Shown: positions 31,799 through 43,204 of the stretch, in pieces
How positions within the stretch are numbered: the first letter of the stretch is position 1
Layout of the letters: the number at the start of each line of letters is the position of its first letter
Assembly (NCBI GenBank): GCA_007570785.1
Contig: ML664161.1
Location: 3,549,868-3,613,867, forward strand
Source: Antilocapra americana
Lineage: Eukaryota > Chordata > Mammalia > Artiodactyla > Antilocapridae
Length of the DNA: 64,000 nucleotides
Direction of reading: 5' to 3'
The notes under the pieces: generated by a model
What the model was told of the DNA's origin: nothing
Databases searched by the model: none
Seen by the model: the letters and a program-made list of their open reading frames with translations, nothing else
Position numbers and translations under genes: made by a program

Positions 31799-33018
31799 CT
31801 ATAAAAATCATATTTTTCTAATTCAAGTATAATAAAATGTCCTGACTTTAAAAAATATTGGCAGTGCAGATATACCATAAAAACCCCTTTTCAAAACAGT
31901 GATCCTCAGGTGTGATTCCTCTGTATTTAGATGGATACTTAACATGTTTATTCAGTCTTTTGGCAATCAAAAGGAACCATGTGCCTCTTACTGATTTAAT
32001 ATGAGGGGTGTAGAATATCTCTGCATTGAAAGGTAATTATTATATTTCTTTCATGAGTATGAAAGTCTCATAACTCACAGATATCACAAAATGCCCTCGG
32101 AGTTGTGAGTTATTAAGGTCAGCTATGGGAATAAAGAGGATAATCACTTTTTACTGGTGAAATATTCAATTTATTTTATGAGAAAACTTTTTATTGATTA
32201 CCACTTCAAGAATGGGAGAACTGATACAGGATCCAGGAGAATTTTTCATCCATGCATCCAACATTCCAGGACCTATCAGACTGCACCGTTGTTGTTTTCG
32301 TGATAGTCGCACAATGAAACAACAGCAGAAAAGAATAAAGATTTCTTCCATTTAATCTTGTGAATTTTTAAAAATATTTAAACATAAAATAACTGTTCTC
32401 TGCTTTAATCATTAATTTAGTTTCAGGGAGTAGGAAAAAAACAAAACTAAACACAAGAACACTGACTAAAATGACCCTAGTCAATGTGAAATAAGGATGT
32501 CATTTTTCAGCTTTCTAAAATGGGCTTTCTTTGAAAACCAAAGGCAGTAAAACACAAAAATCAAAGACTTCTGAGTAATTCTCTACTCTAGTACCTAAAG
32601 GACATTTTATAAAATGGGAAATTCATTGTGTTAAGGTATGTTTGCATAATTGCCAAACAAAATTCTAAGGCTCTGAACACAGTAAAAGAAAAAATAATAA
32701 TAATAATTAAGAAGGATGAAAGGATCTTCAATTTTTTGAATATCAAATGGTATACTATGTAAGAAAGTGCATCTGTAGGTTTGTGTATGTTATGTGTGTA
32801 TGCGCTTATAATGTTAAGACTATATAAAATCTATGACAGGAAACAACGATACAGGGAAATGTTTGGGCAATCTCAGAAATCAGTGTTCGTTCGATCTTAA
32901 TGCTTATGAAGGTAACTGATTTGTTTTCCTGTACTCACTCATATTTTTTTTAATATTTTTTTAATGCAGATCACATTTAAGGCCTTTATGGATTTGTTAC
33001 AGTTTGTTTCTGTCTTCT
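31799..33018. other. Unassigned DNA
   Basis: About 1.2 kb without a nameable repeat. A T-rich block at 32944-32963 may be the tail of the CHR SINE that follows. Confidence 0.45.
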
Positions 33019-33131
33019 ATGTTGCTTTATTGGCCATGAGGCATGTGGGATCTTAGATTCCCAACCAAGGACTGCACCGACTTTGCATTTGAAGGCCAAG
33101 TCTCAAGCACTGGACTGCCAGAGAAATCTCA
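33019..33131 (-). mobile_element. CHR-type tRNA-derived SINE, antisense
   Basis: GGCATGTGGGATCTTAGATT, CCCAACCAAGGACTGCACCG and CACTGGACTGCCAGAGAAAT match the reverse complement of a cetartiodactyl CHR SINE (…GGATCTTAGTTCCCCGACCAGGGATCGAACC…CACTGGACCGCCAGGGAAGTCCC). Older than Bov-tA; shared with whales and hippos. Confidence 0.82.
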
Positions 33132-33227
33132 CTCGTTAATTGTTGATTCATTTAGTTTTTATTCATGCATTTCTTAGAAGGTTCTCAATTTCATTGAGCA
33201 AAACTTCTCTCCCATAGTTTTTTTTTT

Positions 33228-33645
33228 TTTTCCTTTATTTATTTATTTTCTTTACATTATCGTGTTGGTTTTGCCATACATTGACATGAATCCGCCATGG
33301 GTATACATGTGTTCCCTTTCCAGAACCCCCCTCCCACCTCCCTCCCGATTCCATCTCTCTGGGTCATCCCAGTGCACCAGCCCTGAGCACCCTGTATCAT
33401 GCATCAAACCTGGGCTGGCGATTGATTTCACATATGATAATTTACATGTTTCAATGCTGTTCTCCCCTATCATCTCGCCCTTACCCTCTCCCATAGAGTC
33501 CAAAAGACTGTTCTATACATCTGCGTCTCTTTTGCTGTCTCTCATACAAGGTTATCGTTACCATCTTTCTAAATTCCATATATATGCGTTAGTATGCTGT
33601 ATTGTTGTTTTTCCTTCTGGCTTACTTCACTCTGTATAATAGTTT
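33228..33645 (-). mobile_element. Young ruminant L1 3' UTR, antisense
   Basis: Antisense partner of 31436-31785. It has a T-run and TTTATTTATTTATTTTC tail on the left, then GCCATGGGTATACATGTGTTCC-type text, 'gcatcaaacctgggctggcg', and ATTCCATATATATGCGTTAGT with GGCTTACTTCACTCTGTATAA on the right. It therefore reaches slightly further 5' than the sense copy. TSD not clear. Confidence 0.93.
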
Positions 33646-34059
33646 TGTTCCATAAGGTTTTATATCTTGGAAATAGTTACATTCCTTATCAGTATTTTAA
33701 CATATCTAATTTTATTCCCTCAAGTATTTGAAGACAAATATCATTTTCTCAAATTTATATTTTTGATAGTAAAGAGCCACAAGGTCAAGATTTCCTTATT
33801 TAACTTACATTGAAGTTCCTTCATTTTCTACTTACATTTTTCTCATTCAGTGTAGTTTTTCTTGCAATGATATTTTAAAATCAAAGTTTCTGTGTGGATG
33901 GACATAAAGTAGATGTGAAATTGAAAAACAAAATGTCAAATGCAGTATGCTGATTAACAAAATAGCTGGAGAGACCTTGTTCTAGGAGTCTTGAAGATAC
34001 TTAAACATGATGGTAAGAAAGGTTGTAAAAAATATTCATTTGTTAAGAATTGGTGATAA
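33646..34059. other. Unassigned DNA
   Basis: Nothing recognised in about 410 bp. Confidence 0.4.
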
Positions 34060-34490
34060 AAAAATAATGAAATTTTGCATTTTCCAAAAGCATGGATGGA
34101 CTTAGAGAGTATTATGCTTAGTTAAATAAGTCAGACAGAGAAAGATAAATACTGTATTATGTTACTTACATGTGGAATCTAAAAAATGCAAACTAGTGCC
34201 TATAAATGAAAAGAAACAGACTTACAGATATAGTGAAAAAACTAGTAAGTACCAATGGAGAAAGGAAAAGAGGAGGAGCCGACAGGGTTAGGGAATTAAG
34301 AGGTGCAAACTACTATGTATAAATAAATAAGCTACAAGGATATATTGAATGGCACAGGGAAATAGCCAATATTTTATAACAACTGTAAATGGAGCATAAC
34401 CTTTAAAATTGGTGAATCACTATGTTGTACACCTGAAACAAATAATACTGCAAATCAACTGTGAGTCAAAAAATAATAAAATAAATGGGT
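34060..34490 (+). mobile_element. Old artiodactyl L1 3' UTR, sense
   Basis: GCATGGATGGACTTAGAGAGT, ATTATGCTTAGTTAAATAAG, 'gtcagacagagaaagataaa', TACTGTATTATGTTACTTAC and 'ctatgttgtacacctgaaac' follow the 3' UTR of an L1 in order, ending in an AAAATAATAAAATAAA tail. Complete to the 3' end, 5'-truncated. Confidence 0.87.
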
Positions 34491-34576
34491 TGTTAGGTTT
34501 TGCATACTGCTGCCACCTGGAGGTGAAAAGAGAGGTCAACAGAAAGACTTGTGAACCAAGGCAAGTCTTGGAACTG

Positions 34577-34845
34577 CTGCTGCTGCTAAGTCGCTTCAGT
34601 CCTGTCCAACTCTGTGAGACCCCATAGACGGAGCCCATCAGGCTCCTCTGTCCCTGGGATTCTCCAGGTAAGAACACTGGAGTGGGTTGCCATTTCCTTA
34701 TCCAATGCTGAAAGTGAAAAGCGAAAGTGAAGTCGCTCAGTCGTATTTGACTCTTAGCGACCCCTTGGACTGTAGCATACCAGGCTCCTCAGTCCAAGGG
34801 ATTTTCCAGGCAAGGGTACTGGAGTGGGTTGCCATTGCCTTCTCC
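34577..34845 (-). mobile_element. BOV-A2 dimeric SINE with TSD, antisense
   Basis: Starts with the reversed CAG-tail (CTGCTGCTGCTAAGTCGCTTC). Two units are joined by AGTGAAAAGCGAAAGTGAAG, ending in GGTTGCCATTGCCTTCTCC. The perfect duplication GTCTTGGAACT flanks it at 34565-34575 and 34846-34856. Confidence 0.97.
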
Positions 34846-34856
34846 GTCTTGGAACT

Positions 34857-35497
34857 GAGGTAAGAAATAGTTCAGCCACATGAAGCAAAACTTACTCTCT
34901 TGGGTAATAACAGCTGTTGGTGGGAGTGGGAAGCACCTGGTGATAGGGATTTCTATCTCAAAAAAGTCCCTGAAAATACCATGAAAGAAAAACTAGCTTT
35001 AAGCAGCTGATAGCCTAGAAGACACCAAGACAGATTTAGAGGGCCTAGTTCAAATAAGGATTTTCTGCCCTTTTTCGTTCCTCTCTTCCCATATTCCTGT
35101 TCCAAAGAGGTGAAGCAACATACTTCATACATTTCACATGTTCCCTGCTTGTAATTTTACTTTGATAAGCTTCTTTAATTTAAACTTATATATCCTTTTA
35201 TGAAGGGATGATATACTTCCTATTTGTCTTAGTCAATAGTTTATTTATTTACCGTCATAAGTGTTTCTAAACTTCTTGGTTTGGAAAAATCTGAAGGTTC
35301 ACTATTTTATCTTCCTCTGTCTTCTGAATTTAACATTAAGGAAAATAGAGACCTAGAAATAGTTTACTTTTTTTTCGGTTATGTTGTAGGTCATCTATTT
35401 GTTTTACTTAGTAAACTCGATTGGACTAAAGCACATCGAAATTACATACACAATCTCTTTTAGCACAGCTCACTTCTCTTATTTCATGTTCTCTTCT
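34857..35497. other. Unassigned DNA
   Basis: About 640 bp. A 60-codon frame at 35281-35463 has no recognisable features. No repeat identified. Confidence 0.4.
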
Positions 35498-35504
35498 TCA
35501 TGGT

Positions 35505-35673
35505 GAAAGTGAAAGTGAAGTCGCTCAGTCATGTCTGACTCTTTGTGACCCCATGGACTGTAGTCTACCAGACTCCTCTGTCCATGGGATTTTCCAGGCA
35601 AGAATGCTAGAGTGGGTTGCCATTTCCTTCTCCAGGAGATCTTCCCAATCCAGGGATTGAACCCCGGTCTCCC
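35505..35673 (-). mobile_element. 5'-truncated Bov-tA SINE with TSD, antisense
   Basis: From GAAAGTGAAAGTGAAGTCGC to TTGAACCCCGGTCTCCC, missing the first part of the tRNA head. TCATGGT occurs on both sides (35498-35504 and 35674-35680). Low divergence. Confidence 0.95.
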
Positions 35674-35680
35674 TCATGGT

Positions 35681-37374
35681 AGTCGCTTCTTTTTCTGGGT
35701 CTGTATTATTAGTAATCCTTCTTAAGTCCTAAAGCTTATACTATGCATTTTTTAATAGTGTTAATTCTATATTTTAGGCATTTGTAATTTATTTATCAAG
35801 TTCTATGAAATAATTCCTGCTTTCCCCTTAATATCTGTTCTAGGCATTATCAGATACACTTTTATTTTATTCTACTATATCTTTCATTTTTAAAACAATG
35901 GATTATTCTTTTAATAAGATGAAATTATTAAATAGTTTCTACCTAAAAGTAAATATATTCTTTTGTATCTTTCTGCTCTTCTTATCTCATTCAGAATTTT
36001 TTCCAAAGCATCTGAGTTGTTTTAATTTTTTTATTTCTTTGTTTTTTTTTTTAACAATAGCAGTATTATCATGGATTTAATAGATAAATGTGTGTTCAAG
36101 GGGTTTCTTTTAAAGACTTGATTACACTGATTAGGGAAGAATAACTAATTAAAAATACCAAATATATTTATTTACTAATGGTGCAATTTTTAAAAAGATA
36201 ACACATCTTTTAAACTATCAGAAAATTTGCAGTAAGAATACACTATTATCTAATGTTAATATCATTTTAAAATATATAAGAAAATACGCTAGCAAACATA
36301 AGAACCTATTTTTGATCCCAAAATTCAAGGACATATATTCCTCTTGAAAGTGTCCCCTACTTTTAACAACAAAAGCAGGAACTCTTCTGGGAGACAGTTG
36401 CCCAGGTATTCTGTTCCTTTAGGTGATATCTTGAAAATTGAATGACCCCACAGCTTATCTGTAGTCATGCATTAAGGTGAGCATGTCATATTAGTAATGT
36501 TGAATTCCAAGGGGAATTCTGTCTATAACATTCATCACAAGTCACACTTATTTCTAAGTGATAAGGTTGGTATATGAGTGGTTTTCACAATGAGAAAATA
36601 GCTGATGATAAGTGCTTATTCCTGACTATTATGACCTCTGCTAAAAGGTGTTTTTTGCTAAGTACTTGAAGATTTAGGCTTAAGGTAGTTATGCTACAAA
36701 AGCTTAGAAATTACTTAAAAACTTTAATTAAATAGGGTATTTTGGTTATAGATGCAGAAGCAGACTTTTTCAATATGTTTAGAATAGTGACTTTTGAACC
36801 TCTTAACTTTAGCACTTATTAAAAACAAAGTTTCTACATCATGACAATACATACACACACACATAACTATTGTACCTATTCTGCGCTATGTACCTTTGCT
36901 GTACTGTTATTTCTCTTTTAATCTCTTTATTAGAAGTAATAATAATTTTCTTTTATGACCCATAATAAGTGGCAAAAAACAAATTTTAAATAATAATCTT
37001 AAAGACCCAAGGCCACAATATTTTGAGTTTGTCCAAGATCAACTAATCAAAAGGCTGGAATCTAAGGGTTCTTACATTCAAATATATATTTGATTACTCG
37101 ATTAAGACAAGACCTCCTCTAACAGACACAGAGAATTGGAGAAGTCCTTATGAAAGTCCTTTATAGCAAAATCCTAGAATAATCTATCTTTAAAACTGAG
37201 AGAACATATCAGATATTCCCTTCAGGGCTATAACTGCTGGAAGATATTTCATAGTGAATTCTTCTTTGGATTTGGTTTAGACAAAAGGTACAATTAATAA
37301 CAGTTAAATCTGTTATCAGAAGCATGACCAAGCACTTGCATTTTATAAAACAATATGCTCTAATTTAATATAGA
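35681..37374. other. AT-rich unassigned DNA
   Basis: About 1.7 kb with no repeat, RNA gene or coding signal that I can support. Small T-runs (36046-36056) and a short CA run (36850-36862) are present. Confidence 0.45.
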
Positions 37375-37460
37375 ATATACTTTAAATTATTTTTTATTGC
37401 AGTATCTTTGCTTTACAATGTTATGCTAGTTTCTGCTGTAGAGCAAAGTGAATCAGTTAC
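37375..37460 (-). mobile_element. Old L1 3' end, antisense, part 1 of 2
   Basis: TTATTTTTTATTGCAGTATCTTTGC-type start and ACAATGTTATGCTAGTTTCTG, then 'tgtagagcaaagtgaatcag', are the reversed L1 3' terminus. The element breaks off at GTTAC and continues at 39015, the gap being a BovB. Confidence 0.82.
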
Positions 37461-39014
37461 CAGTTCAGTCACTCAGTTGTGTCCAACTCTGGACTGCAAC
37501 ACACCAGTCTTCCCTTTCCGTCACCACCTCCTGGGGTTTACTCAGACTCATGTCCATTGAGTCAGTGATGCCATCCAATCATCTCATCCTCTGTCGTCCC
37601 CTTTTCCTCCTGCCCTCGATCTTTCCCAGCATCAGGGTCTTTTCAAATGAGTCAGCTCTTCATATCAGGTGGCCAAAGGACTGGAGTCTCAGCTTCAGCA
37701 TTCGTCCTTTCAATGAATATTCAGGACTGATTTCCTTTAGCATGGAACAGTTGGATCTACTTGCAGTCCAAGGGACCCTAAAGAGTCTTCTCCAACACCA
37801 TAGTTCAAAAGATTCAATTCTTCAGCCCTCAGCTTTCTTTATAGTCCAACACTCACATCCATACATGACTACTGGAAAAACAATAGCTTTGACTAGACAG
37901 AACTTTGTGGCAAAGTAATGTCTTTGCTTTTTAATATACTTCCTCGGTTGGTCATAACTTTTCTTCCAAGGAGCGGCTTTTAATTTCATGAATGCAGTCA
38001 CCATCTGCAGTGATTTTGGAGCCCCCAAAATAAAGTTTGTCACTGTTTCCACTGTTTCCCCATCTATTTGTCATGAAGTGATGTGACTGGATGCCATGAT
38101 CTTAGTTTTCTGAATGTTGAGTTTTAAGCCAACTTTTTCATGCTCCTTTTCACTTTCATCAAGAGGCTCTTTAGTTCTTCTTCACTTTCTGCCATAAGGG
38201 TGGTTTCATCTGCATATTGAGGTAATTGATATTTCTCCCAGCAACTTGATTCCAGCTTGTGCTTCATCCAGTCCAGTATTTCTCATGATGTACTCTGCAT
38301 TTAAGTTAAGTAAGCAGGGTGATAATATACAGTCTTGATGTACTCCTATCCCAATTTGGAACCAGTCTGTTGTTCCATGTCCAGTTCTAACTGTTGCTTC
38401 TTGACCTGCATACAGATTTCTAAGGAGGCAGGTGAGGTGGTCTGGTATTTCTATATCTTTCAGAATTTTCCACAGTTTGTTGTGATCCACACAGTCAAAA
38501 GCTTTGGCATAGCCAATAAAGCAGAAGTAGATGTTCTTTCTGAAATTCTCTCGCTTTTTTGATGAGCCAGCGAATGTTGGCAATTTGTTCTCTGGTTCCT
38601 CTAGCTTGTCTAGCTTGAACATCTGGAATTTCATAGTTCATGTACTGTTGAAGCTTTACTTGGAGAATTTTGAGCATTACTTTACTAGCGTGTGAGATGA
38701 GTGCAATTGTGCAGTAGCCTGAGCATCCTTTGGCATTGCCTTTCTTTGGGATTGGATGAAAACTGACCTTTTCCAGTCCTGTGTCCACTGCTGCGTTTTC
38801 TAAATTTGCTGGCATACTGACTGTAGCACTTTCACAGCATCATCTTTTAGGATTTGAAAGCTCAACTGGAATTCCATCACCTCCACTCGCTTTGTTCATA
38901 GTGATGCTTCCTAAGGCCCACTTGATTTCACATTCCAGAATGTCTGGCTCTAGGTGCGTAATCACACCATCATGATTATCTGGGTCGTGAAGGTCTTTTT
39001 TGTATAGTTCTTGA
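37461..39014 (-). mobile_element. BovB LINE inserted in L1, antisense
   Basis: 1.55-kb 5'-truncated antisense BovB. The 3' end CAGTTCAGTCACTCAGTTGTG is at 37461. The longest frame (38634-38206) covers the RT palm: FCFIGYAKAFDCVDHNKLWK has Gly where the first catalytic Asp should be, followed by LYAGQEATVRTGHGTTDWFQ and GVHQDCILSPCLLNL. The YADD box further on reads as YADE with a frame change. An upstream frame (38815-38495) has PIPKKGNAKGCSGYCTIALI. Confidence 0.96.
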
Positions 39015-39170
39015 AATATATCCCCTCTGTTTTGGATTTCGTTTCCCCTTTAGGTCACCATGGAGTACTGAGTAAAGTTCCCTGTGCTATACACAATAAG
39101 TCTTATTAGTTATCTATTTTACACTTAGTAAGAAAAATGTGTACGTAACCCCAGTGTCCCAATTCAAACT
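39015..39170 (-). mobile_element. Old L1 3' end, antisense, part 2 of 2
   Basis: TATATCCCCTCTGTTTTGGAT, TTTAGGTCACCATGGAGTAC and GTTCCCTGTGCTATACACAA continue the L1 broken at 37460. Joining both parts gives the usual L1 order with little or no loss, so the BovB is a clean insertion into this L1. Confidence 0.82.
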
Positions 39171-39239
39171 GCCACTCTTTCAGTTACTGAAGAGTACATC
39201 CCAAATTTGTGTTTATTGATTATACATTCTAAAAATTTA

Positions 39240-39676
39240 TTCATAATAGGTTATAGATTAAATTACACCTTCCCTAAATTCATAGGTGGGGATTCTAACC
39301 CCTAGTACCTCAAACTGTGACTGAATTTGAAGAGAAGGCCTTTAAAGTGATAGTTAAATTTAAATGGAAATTACCTTGATGCTGGGAAAGATAGAAGGCA
39401 GGAGGAGGAGGGGACAACAGTACCAAATATTTGGATGACATCACTGACTCAGTGGACATGAGTTTGAACAGTCTCTGGGAGATGGTGAAGGACAGGGAAG
39501 CCTGGCTTGCTGCAGTCTGTAAGGTCACAAAGAGTCAGACTTGACTGAGTGAATGAACAACTATAACAAAGGTTAAATGAGACCTTTAGAGCAGGCCTTT
39601 AGTCCAATATGACCTTTGCCCTGGTAAGGAGAGAATATTTAAGCAAACAGAGAGCTTGAACATCAAGAATAGCTTG
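39240..39676 (+). mobile_element. MLT1-type LTR split by a BovB fragment, sense
   Basis: AATTCATAGGTGGGGATTCT, 'aacccctagtacctcaaact', GTGACTGAATTTGAAGAGAA and GGCCTTTAAAGTGATAGTTA on the left, and GGTTAAATGAGACCTTTAGA with TTTAGTCCAATATGACCTTT on the right, are an MLT1 MaLR LTR in order. A BovB 3' fragment (39373-39557) splits it at the TTAAGTTAAATGAGG point. Confidence 0.8.
39373..39557 (+). mobile_element. BovB 3' terminal fragment, sense
   Basis: ACCTTGATGCTGGGAAAGAT to TTGACTGAGTGAATGAACAA is the last ~185 bp of BovB. The short sequence GTTAAAT occurs near both edges, consistent with a small TSD. It carries no RT or endonuclease sequence. Confidence 0.92.
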
Positions 39677-41787
39677 ATTGACTGGTTTGATTGCTTGCTG
39701 TACAAAGGACTCTCAAGAGTTTTCTCCAACACCACATTTTGAAAACATCAGTTTTTCAGTGCTCAGCTTTCTTTATGGCCCACTTCTCACATCTGTATAT
39801 GACTACTGGAAAAACCATGGCTTTGACTATATGGACCTTGATCGACAAAGTGATGTCTCTGCTTTATTAATATACTGTCTAGGTTTATCCTACTTTCTTC
39901 CAAGGAGCAAGTGCCTTTAATTTCATGGCTATAGCTGCCATCCACAGAGATTTTAGAACCCAAGAAAATAAAGCCTATCACTGTTTCCCCATCTATTCAC
40001 CAAGAAATGATGGGACCAGATGCCATGATCTTAGTTTTCTGAGTGTTGAGCTTTAAGCCAGCTTTTTCATTCTCCTCTTTCACTTGCATGAATAGGCTCC
40101 TTAGTTTCTCTTCACTTTCTAACATTGGGGTGGTGTCATATGCATATCTGAGGTTATTGATATTTCTCCTGGAACCCTTGATTCCAGCTGGATCTTCATC
40201 CAGCCCAGCATCTCATATGATGTACACTGCATGTAAGTTAAATAAGCAGAATGTCAATATATAGTCTTGACCTACTCTTTTCCCAATTTTGAACCAATCT
40301 GTTGTTCTAGGTTTGATTTTGTTACTTCTTGACCTGCATATAGGTTTCTCAGGAGAAGGGTAAGGTAGTCTTGTATTCCCATCTCTTTACAAATTTTCCA
40401 GTTTGTTGTGATCCACACATTCAAAGGCTTTAGCATAGTCAATGAAGCAGAAGTGGATGTTTTTCTGGAACTCTCTTGCTTTTTCCATGATCCAGTGGAT
40501 GTTGGCAATTTGTTCTCTGGTTCTTCTGCCTTTTCTAAATCCAGCTTGTCCATCTGGGAGTTCCAGGTTCACATACTGTTGAAGCCTAACTTGAAAGATT
40601 TTAAATATTACCTTGCTAGCATATAAAATGAGTGCAATTTTGTGGTAGTTTGAACATTCTTTGGCATTCCCTTTCTTTGGGATTGGGATGAAAACTGACT
40701 TTTTCCAATCTTGTGGCTACTGCTGAGTTTTCCAAATTTCCTGGCATATTGAGTGAAGCACTTTAGCTGCATCATTTTTTAGGATTTGAAATAGCTCAAC
40801 TGGAATTCCATCACCTCCACTAGCTTTGTTTGTAGTAATGCTTTCCTGAGACCCACTTGACTTCGCACTCCAGGATGTCTGGCCTTAGGTGAGTAATCAT
40901 ATCATCATCGTTATTCAGGTCATTAAGACCTTTTTTGTACAGTTCTTTTATGTGTTCTTGCCACCTCTTCTTAATATTTTCTGCTTCTGTTAGGTCCTGT
41001 ATCTTTTCTCTCCTTTATTGTGTCCATCTTTGCATGAAATGTTCCCTTCGTACCTCTAATTTTCTTGAAGAGAGCTCTAGTCTTTCCCATTTTATTGTTT
41101 CTCTGTTTCTTTGCATTGATCACTTAGTAAGTCTTTCTTACCTCTCCTTGCTATTCTTTGGAGCTCTGCATTCAGATGGGTATATCTTTCCTTTTCTCCT
41201 TTGCCTTTCACTTCTCTTTTCTCAGATATTTCTAAGGCCTCCTCCTACAACCATTTTGCATTTCCTCTTGGCCATGCTTTTGATCACTGCCTCCTGTACA
41301 ACGTTAAAAACCTATGTCAATAGTTCTTCACGCAATCTTGTCTATCAGATCTAATCCCTTGAATCTATTTGTCTCATCCACTGTATAATCATAAGGGATT
41401 TGAAACAGGTCATACCTGAATGTCCTAGTGGTTTTCCCTTCTATCTTCAGTTTGAGCCTCAATTTTGCAGTAAGTAATTCATGATCTGAGCCACAATCAG
41501 CTCCCAATCTTGTTTTTTTCTTATTGGATAGAACTTCTCCATCTTTGGCTGCAAAGAATATAATCAATCTAATTTCAGTATTGACCATCTGGTGATATCC
41601 ACGCGTAGCGTCATTGCTTATATTTTTGGAAGAAGATGTTTGCTATCTATGACCAGTGCATTACCTTGGCAAAACTCTGTTAGTCTTTTTCCTGCTTCAT
41701 TTTATACTCCAAGGCCAAACTTGCCTGTTACTCGAAGTATTTCTTGACTTCCTACTTTTGCATTTCAGTCCACTATGATGATAAAAA

Positions 41788-41790
<3 letters not shown>
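39677..41790 (-). mobile_element. BovB LINE, 2.1 kb, antisense
   Basis: The most complete single BovB here. It lacks the 3' terminal ~350 bp and the 5' end. In sense order (right to left): the endonuclease C-terminus, frame 41588-41328, with GADCGSDHELLTAKLRLKLK (the SDH motif of APE-type nucleases) and NRFKGLDLIDKI; then RT, with CFIDYAKAFECVDHNKL (40572-40387). The active-site box is garbled to YAYD near 40145. Many frame breaks. A (TA)20 run replaces the sequence at its 5' limit. Confidence 0.95.

Positions 41791-41830
<40 letters not shown>
41791..41830. repeat. (TA)20 microsatellite at the BovB edge
   Basis: Forty bases of pure TA, directly joined to the last BovB-like bases (GATGATAAAAAGGA). 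BovB elsewhere reads on as AAAAGGACATCTTTTTTGGG (compare 48902), so the run begins exactly where BovB homology ends. Confidence 0.95.
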
Positions 41831-41834
<4 letters not shown>

Positions 41835-42264
41835 GAGTTACTAGTACAAAATCAAAGTCCAGTCACTTTATTTCATTTTATATCAGATATCTAATAAGTC
41901 ATTGCAGTGCCTAGAAGATAATCAGAAATAAGTCATGAATAAGTAGTCTTTCTAAACAATCTTAAAATGATATCAAATTTCACAAAGTATAGATTAAGAG
42001 GATAATAAAACAAAATATAAATTATCCCAACTTTCTAGGTTTTCCAATGACGTTGACTCAATAATAACAAACAATTGTCTTGTCTTTAAATCACTGTGTT
42101 CCTAAGAAAGCAACTAAAATGTCATACAGTCATGGCTTTAGATAGGTTATTTAACTGTACCATAACTCATTTTTCTCAGGCTCAAAACTTTAGTGTACTC
42201 TACCCAATTCTCTGTGGTTACCCAAATAGGAAGGACATGTATAAAAGAAAGAATATACATATAT
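41831..42264. other. Unassigned DNA
   Basis: About 430 AT-rich bases; nothing recognised. Confidence 0.4.
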
Positions 42265-42340
42265 GTATAATTTGCTGACTTTGCTGCACAGTAGACACCA
42301 ACACAACATTGTAAAGCAACTGTATTCCAAAAAAATTGTT
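42265..42340 (+). mobile_element. L1 3' end fragment, sense
   Basis: TTTGCTGCACAGTAGACACC, 'aacacaacattgtaaagcaa' and CTGTATTCCAAAAAAATTG are the terminal L1 3' UTR. Under 80 bp. Confidence 0.75.
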
Positions 42341-43204
42341 TTTTAAATTGGTGAAATAAAACTACTTACCTCGTAACGTTGTATGGTACATGAAACATTA
42401 ATTCACATAAAGCACTTAGTGTTAGCACAACGTAAATAACAAAAAACATTAGATATTGAATTTTCAAAAATAACAAACATTGGTTCTGTTTCTGATTTTT
42501 TTATTTTTTAAAAATGCACATAGGAGAATATTTTCAATGAACTAAAATATTTCCTGAAATCTAATCAGTGAATAAAATTATCGCAAATAATATTAGTAAG
42601 ACCAATAAAATAAAGTACAAAGCACCAAGAGAAAAAAAATTCTAAAAACAAATGAAAAAAAAATTAACAAAAACCTATATGAAGTAACATAGGAGAACAC
42701 AAAATATTTCTTCCTATATATGGTATATAAATAATTTACAAAAACAGAATGATAATGATTACTCACATTTCAGGCCAAGAAACCTCATCTTAACCTTGAA
42801 AATTTTCTGAAAAGATATTATATATAATTTCAGATATTCAAATTAATTAACACACTATCAAGCGAAAGTCACAATTTATTGGATAAGATTCTCTTTGTCA
42901 TACACTGAATATTTAAGCTCAGTTTCAAAAACAGCCCATGTTCTTTTGAGATGTACTATGTGTGACAGGACTTGACATAGGTAGGTGAGGAAAGTTGTGT
43001 CTAAATAAAATGTCAACATTTGTTTTTGATGAAATGACATTTCTTGTATAAATTTTTTTCTTTGACTTTTAAAATTTTTTTTTTGGCTATACAAATAGAG
43101 CCTTTCTGGGACTATTCCAACTGCCATTACATTAGTTCTTACAAATAGTTGTTTCATAGGTAATTTAACTTCTGGATCAAACTTCCCTTTTCTTGGATCT
43201 TTTT
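42341..43204. other. AT-rich unassigned DNA
   Basis: About 860 bp. An antisense 93-codon frame (43157-42876) has no recognisable domain. Several A-runs lie near 42630-42660. Confidence 0.4.

Noticed and set aside
33222..33250. Shared CCATAG/GTTTT sequences as a TSD of the antisense young L1
   Set aside because: The match between the two sides (CCCATAGTTTT and TCCATAAGGTTTT) is imperfect and shifted relative to the L1 edge, so it is not supported.
37448..37918. 156-codon + strand open frame
   Set aside because: Antisense reading of the BovB 3' region. Similar antisense frames occur in every BovB copy and are not genes.
40935..41354. 139-codon + strand frame rich in Phe, Leu and Ser as a membrane protein
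   Set aside because: Antisense of the BovB linker between endonuclease and RT. Hydrophobic composition is a by-product of reading A-rich sense DNA backwards.
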